A program made the translations under genes and the position numbers. Below, one piece after another: positions 60,794-64,000 of a stretch of DNA of 64,000 nt (positions are counted from its first letter, which is position 1; every line of letters starts with the position of its first letter). The notes under the pieces were generated by a model. It ran no database searches. It worked only from the letters and a program-made list of their open reading frames with translations, and was not told the DNA's origin. Source of the DNA: an uncultured Paludibaculum sp. (GTDB lineage: Bacteria; Acidobacteriota; Terriglobia; Bryobacterales; Bryobacteraceae). The stretch is from positions 3,416,501 through 3,480,500 of the forward strand of contig NZ_OY762269.1 in assembly GCF_963665245.1 (NCBI RefSeq), given 5' to 3'.

Positions 60794-62353
60794 TCACGCC
60801 TCATCCAGCACGCGCCGGACCCGGTTCACCAGTTCATCCACCGTAAACGGCTTCGGCAGAAACCGGGCGCCCGGCGACAGCAGGCCGCGGCGGATGGCCT
60901 GTTCCTCGGAGTGGCCCGAGATGTAGAGAACCTTCAGCCCAGGTACGCGGCCGCGGAGCGTTTCCGCCAGCGGGCCGCCTCCCGCATCCGGCAGATTCAC
61001 GTCGGTGAGCAGAAGTTGGATGTGCGCCTCTGGACGTCCCGCGATCTCTTCCGCCTCCTTGCCGTTGGATGCCTCCAGTACCTGATAGCCGCGCTTGCGC
61101 AGGATTGTCGTGATGAGGCGGCGGATGCCCTCTTCGTCCTCGACCAGGAGGATCGTTTCCGTTCCGGCGGGCGTGGCTGCGGCGCTCACGGCAACCGCCT
61201 CTGGCGCTCCCTCAACGCGGGGCAGGCAGATAGTAAAAGTAGAGCCATGGTGCAACGTGCTCTTTACCCGAATGATACCGCCGCCTTGATTGACGATTCG
61301 CTGCACCGTCGCAAGGCCCAGGCCCGTGCCCCCTGCCTTCGTCGTGAAGAACGGTTCGAAGAGCCGCTGTTTGGCGGCCGCGTCCATGCCGCAGCCGTTG
61401 TCTCTCACCGTAATCACAGAGTATTGGCCGGCCTGCGCGTGGGATTCTTCCGGGTTCAGGGCGGCGCGCCGCGTCGAGATGTGGATCGTGCCACCACGGC
61501 CGCGCAGCGCGTCCCGCGCATTCAGGACGAGATTGACCAGCACCTGATCGATGCGGCCACGCTCCATCGAGACGAAGCCGGCGCGGGGTGAGAGCCGGAA
61601 CGTCAGAGTCATGTCGGGCGGCAGCAGGCGCCGCATCATGCCGACGAGGTCATAGATCGCTCCATTCAGAGGCGTCGCTTTCTGCGTGGGCGCGCACTGC
61701 CTCCGGTTGAAGGAGAGCAGTTCCTTCACTAGGCTGGAGGCTCTTTCCACCGCCTTGAGGATCTCTCTGGCGTTCTCCCGCAAGGGATCGAATGGCGGAA
61801 GGTGGTCGAGCAATAACTGGTTGTGACCGTTGACGATCGTCAGCAGATTGTTGAAGTCGTGAACAATGCCGCCCACCAGGTGGCCGGCGACTTCGATGCG
61901 CTGCACGTCAATGAGCCGGCTCTCCAGTCTCTTGCGTTGCGTGCTGTCTGAAATGAACGCAATCACGATCGGGGATCCGCCCCACGCCGTGTGACGCAGT
62001 TCGACGGCCACGGGAAACTCAGCACCATTCTTGCGTTTCCCTGCGAAATCCCCGCTCCTGTCAGGCTGCGAGAAATCCCCACTGAGAAAATAGTGAATGC
62101 GCGGATCGGGATTGGCGCCGTAGCCCGGATCGGGCAGCAGCATCTGGACAGGCTGGCCTGTCATCTCGGCCCGAGTGTAGGAGAACATACTCTCAGCGCT
62201 TCGGTTCGCCTGGAGTATGGTGCCTTTGGCGTCAATCATCAGAATCGCTTGCGGAGCCGCCTCGAAGACAGTCCGAAGCGTGACCTCGGAGGCGTCCGCC
62301 GGTCCCACATCGGGCTGCACCGCACCAGATGCCGGGCTCCTCTCATGAGCCAT
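60794..62353 (-). CDS. Hybrid sensor histidine kinase (PAS-HisKA-HATPase-REC)
   Basis: 519 residues. PAS at about 25-135 (VFEAAPQAILMIDAKGTILQ, FSYTRAEMTGQPVQMLLP), HisKA with phospho-His165 in GGIVHDFNNLLTIVNGHNQL, ATPase motifs LVLNARDALR, DNGCGMD and FEPFFTTKAGGTGLGLATVQ, and a C-terminal receiver with VEDEEGIRRLI and acceptor Asp in LLLTDVNLPDAGGG. No TM, so cytosolic. The ATG at 62353 follows aaggagg. No cognate regulator gene is adjacent. Confidence 0.93.
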   Translation of the reverse strand: MAHERSPASGAVQPDVGPADASEVTLRTVFEAAPQAILMIDAKGTILQANRSAESMFSYTRAEMTGQPVQMLLPDPGYGANPDPRIHYFLSGDFSQPDRSGDFAGKRKNGAEFPVAVELRHTAWGGSPIVIAFISDSTQRKRLESRLIDVQRIEVAGHLVGGIVHDFNNLLTIVNGHNQLLLDHLPPFDPLRENAREILKAVERASSLVKELLSFNRRQCAPTQKATPLNGAIYDLVGMMRRLLPPDMTLTFRLSPRAGFVSMERGRIDQVLVNLVLNARDALRGRGGTIHISTRRAALNPEESHAQAGQYSVITVRDNGCGMDAAAKQRLFEPFFTTKAGGTGLGLATVQRIVNQGGGIIRVKSTLHHGSTFTICLPRVEGAPEAVAVSAAATPAGTETILLVEDEEGIRRLITTILRKRGYQVLEASNGKEAEEIAGRPEAHIQLLLTDVNLPDAGGGPLAETLRGRVPGLKVLYISGHSEEQAIRRGLLSPGARFLPKPFTVDELVNRVRRVLDEA

Positions 62354-62487
62354 CGAGCCAGCCTCCTTGAGTGGACTCCGCCCAGCGCACTTCATCGGCA
62401 GGTGCTGGCAGTATAAATCGACGCGCGAGGAGTGTCCACCCTAAATTGGCAAAATGTGTTCGGTGGAATTGTCACGCTGGCTACAGG

Positions 62488-63531
62488 TTATGCCGGATCC
62501 TGCATCGTCCCGCAATGAATCGTTCCCAATCCGAGTACCAGATCGACGCAGTACAAGCCAATTACGTCGCGCGTGGGGAAAAGGCGTGCCAGAATATTCA
62601 GGGCAACTCGGTCGTTGGGATCCTGAAATACCGGAACCAGGACGACTCCATTGGCGATATAGAAATTGGCATAGGACGCAGGAAGGCGTTGCCCGTCGAA
62701 AAAGACCGGGCGCGGCATGGGCAGCTCGACGACGCGCAGGGCATTGCCATCCAGACCCTTCATTCTGCGCAGTAGTCGGACATTCTCCGCCAGCGGTTCG
62801 TAGTTTTCCTCTTCGCGATCCTCTTCCACGGCGATTGCCACCGTACGTTCGTCGGTGAACCGGGCCAAGTCGTCGACATGTCCATGGGTGTCGTCGCCCG
62901 CAATGCCGCGCCGCAGCCAGAGCACTTTTTCGATGCCGAGGTAACCGTGGAACAAGGCCTCGAGTTGCTCCCGTTCCAGGCCGGGATTGCGCGCTTGTAT
63001 GTCACTGAGGAGACACTCCTCAGTTGTCAGCATCAGGCCCGCTCCGTTTACATCGATGCTGCCGCCCTCCAGCACCACGCGCCGGCCATTCCACTCCGGC
63101 TTGACGATCTTCGCCTTTGATGCGCGGGCCGCCTTCTCGCCGGCCGCGTCATCATTCTTCCAGTTCGGATACTTGGCCCAGCCGTTGAAGCGCCATTTCG
63201 TGGCGATCTTCTCGCCGCCTGGGCCCTTCACTGAAAGCGGGCAGTAGTCGCGCGTCCAGCTGCGGTTCGTCTCGGCCTCGACGAACAGGACGTTGCCGTT
63301 CCAGGCGCCGCACTTCTCCAACACCGACCGTGCCCGCTTCACGTGCTTCGGCGGGATGAGAATCCGCACCTGCTCGCGGCGGCTGAGGATGCGCACAATC
63401 TCCCCGTAGAGGAACGGAATTGGCGTGAACTTCCCCGGCCAATCGGTGGTCTCATGCGGCCAGCCCAGCCAGGTAGCCTCATGCGGTGCCCATTCGGACG
63501 GCATGCGATGCGTTACTTGTTGCCCAGCCAC
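62488..63531 (-). CDS. aguA: Agmatine deiminase
   Basis: 347 residues: MPSEWAPHEATWLGWPHETT, SWTRDYCPLSV, VLEGGSIDVNGAGLMLTTEE, GIAGDDTHGHVDDLARFTD and nucleophile Cys in LGTIHCGTMQDPA at the end. Full family length. It converts agmatine to N-carbamoylputrescine. It overlaps the upstream amidase gene by 19 bp, so the two work as a putrescine-synthesis pair. Confidence 0.95.
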   Translation of the reverse strand: MAGQQVTHRMPSEWAPHEATWLGWPHETTDWPGKFTPIPFLYGEIVRILSRREQVRILIPPKHVKRARSVLEKCGAWNGNVLFVEAETNRSWTRDYCPLSVKGPGGEKIATKWRFNGWAKYPNWKNDDAAGEKAARASKAKIVKPEWNGRRVVLEGGSIDVNGAGLMLTTEECLLSDIQARNPGLEREQLEALFHGYLGIEKVLWLRRGIAGDDTHGHVDDLARFTDERTVAIAVEEDREEENYEPLAENVRLLRRMKGLDGNALRVVELPMPRPVFFDGQRLPASYANFYIANGVVLVPVFQDPNDRVALNILARLFPTRDVIGLYCVDLVLGLGTIHCGTMQDPA

Positions 63532-64000
63532 CGCTCGGTGATCCCCCCATAAGAGTCAATGCGGCGATCGCGCAGGAAGGGCCAGTTGCGGCGCACTTCC
63601 TCGATGCGGCGCCGGTCGCATTCGACGACGAGGATCTCTTCCCTGTCGTTGGATGCCTCGGCCACCAGGACACCGAACGGGTCGGCGACAAAACTGTTGC
63701 CCCAGAACTCCAGGCCGCGATCCGGCGTGCCTTCGAAACCGACGCGGTTGACCGCGGCGACATACACGCCATTGGCAATGGCATGGCCGCGTTGCACGGT
63801 GCGCCACGCGTCGAGTTGTGCGTCTCCGTACTGCGCCTTCTCCGCCGGATGCCAGCCGATGGCCGTGGGGTAAAACAAAATGTCCGCCCCTTGTAGTGCG
63901 GTCAGGCGCGCGCCCTCGGGGTACCACTGATCCCAACACACCAGCACGCCGATGCGGCCGAAGGGCGTTTCGAAGTTCTTGAAGCCCAGGTCCCCCGGTG
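63513..64000 (-). CDS. aguB: N-carbamoylputrescine amidase (nitrilase family), partial
   Basis: Cut by the right edge of the window, which removes the N-terminal part; the visible 162 residues include FGRIGVLVCWDQWYPEGARL with the catalytic Cys and the family pattern WDQWYPE, typical of AguB, then LQGADILFYPTAIGWHP, RGHAIANGVYVAAVNRVGFE and GLEFWGNSFVADPFGVLVAE. It hydrolyses N-carbamoylputrescine to putrescine, the step after agmatine deiminase downstream. The start codon lies outside the window. Confidence 0.93.
   Translation of the reverse strand, partial: PGDLGFKNFETPFGRIGVLVCWDQWYPEGARLTALQGADILFYPTAIGWHPAEKAQYGDAQLDAWRTVQRGHAIANGVYVAAVNRVGFEGTPDRGLEFWGNSFVADPFGVLVAEASNDREEILVVECDRRRIEEVRRNWPFLRDRRIDSYGGITERWLGNK

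Overview
The window reads as a high-GC chromosome segment from an Acidobacteriota relative, most likely the Solibacter/Bryobacter group. This is inferred from gene content, not from a marker gene: a PadR regulator next to a fused ADOP-type ABC permease, an Oar-like TonB-dependent receptor with a carboxypeptidase-regulatory domain, an IPT/TIG repeat secreted protein, and extracytoplasmic-function (ECF) sigma and anti-sigma genes. No tRNA, rRNA or CRISPR array was seen.

Region 1 (1-9.6 kb) is accessory. It holds one large intact gene, a P-loop NTPase with an N-terminal nuclease-like domain that looks like a STAND-type defence protein (320-4015, minus). Around it is debris: an IS21 left end with a frameshifted istA, a YCII-family gene whose neighbourhood has been tandemly duplicated (second copy broken), terminase-like fragments, an RHS-core fragment, and a 4.4-unit array of about 134 bp repeats, each with a GC-rich hairpin.

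Region 2 (9.6-19.0 kb, plus) is a complete chemotaxis operon: STAS protein, CheA, a membrane MCP, CheW, CheR, CheB, an unusual soluble MCP-like protein with a CheZ-like D-x3-Q helix, and CheY. Region 3 (19.0-23.4 kb) holds an IS66 trace, the PadR/ADOP pair with a palindromic operator over the padR start codon, and another degraded ORF.

Region 4 (23.4-33.6 kb, plus) encodes a secreted propeller-like protein, a giant BACON/IPT repeat protein, a cytochrome b plus Tat-exported molybdopterin oxidoreductase pair, an M20 dipeptidase, a secreted SNase-like nuclease, a YjbQ protein and a GNAT/YoaP protein. Region 5 (33.6-36.6 kb) is a small stability/defence-like patch: DUF2239, GIY-YIG, a PIN-toxin pair and a HigBA-like pair, with palindromic or repeated operator candidates.

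Region 6 (36.6-51.6 kb) is mostly housekeeping: a serine hydrolase, ftsY-ribD-ribE, two MacB-type permeases without an ATPase, a membrane-anchored MPN-like protein, a fasciclin protein, an NHL propeller, a GNAT, a DedA protein, a hydrolase/FAD-oxidoreductase pair and a NUDIX hydrolase. Region 7 (51.6-64 kb, minus) holds an ECF sigma factor, an anti-sigma factor with a long extracytoplasmic part, an Oar-like receptor and a propeller-amidohydrolase, then a hybrid histidine kinase and the agmatine-to-putrescine pair, the last gene cut by the window edge.
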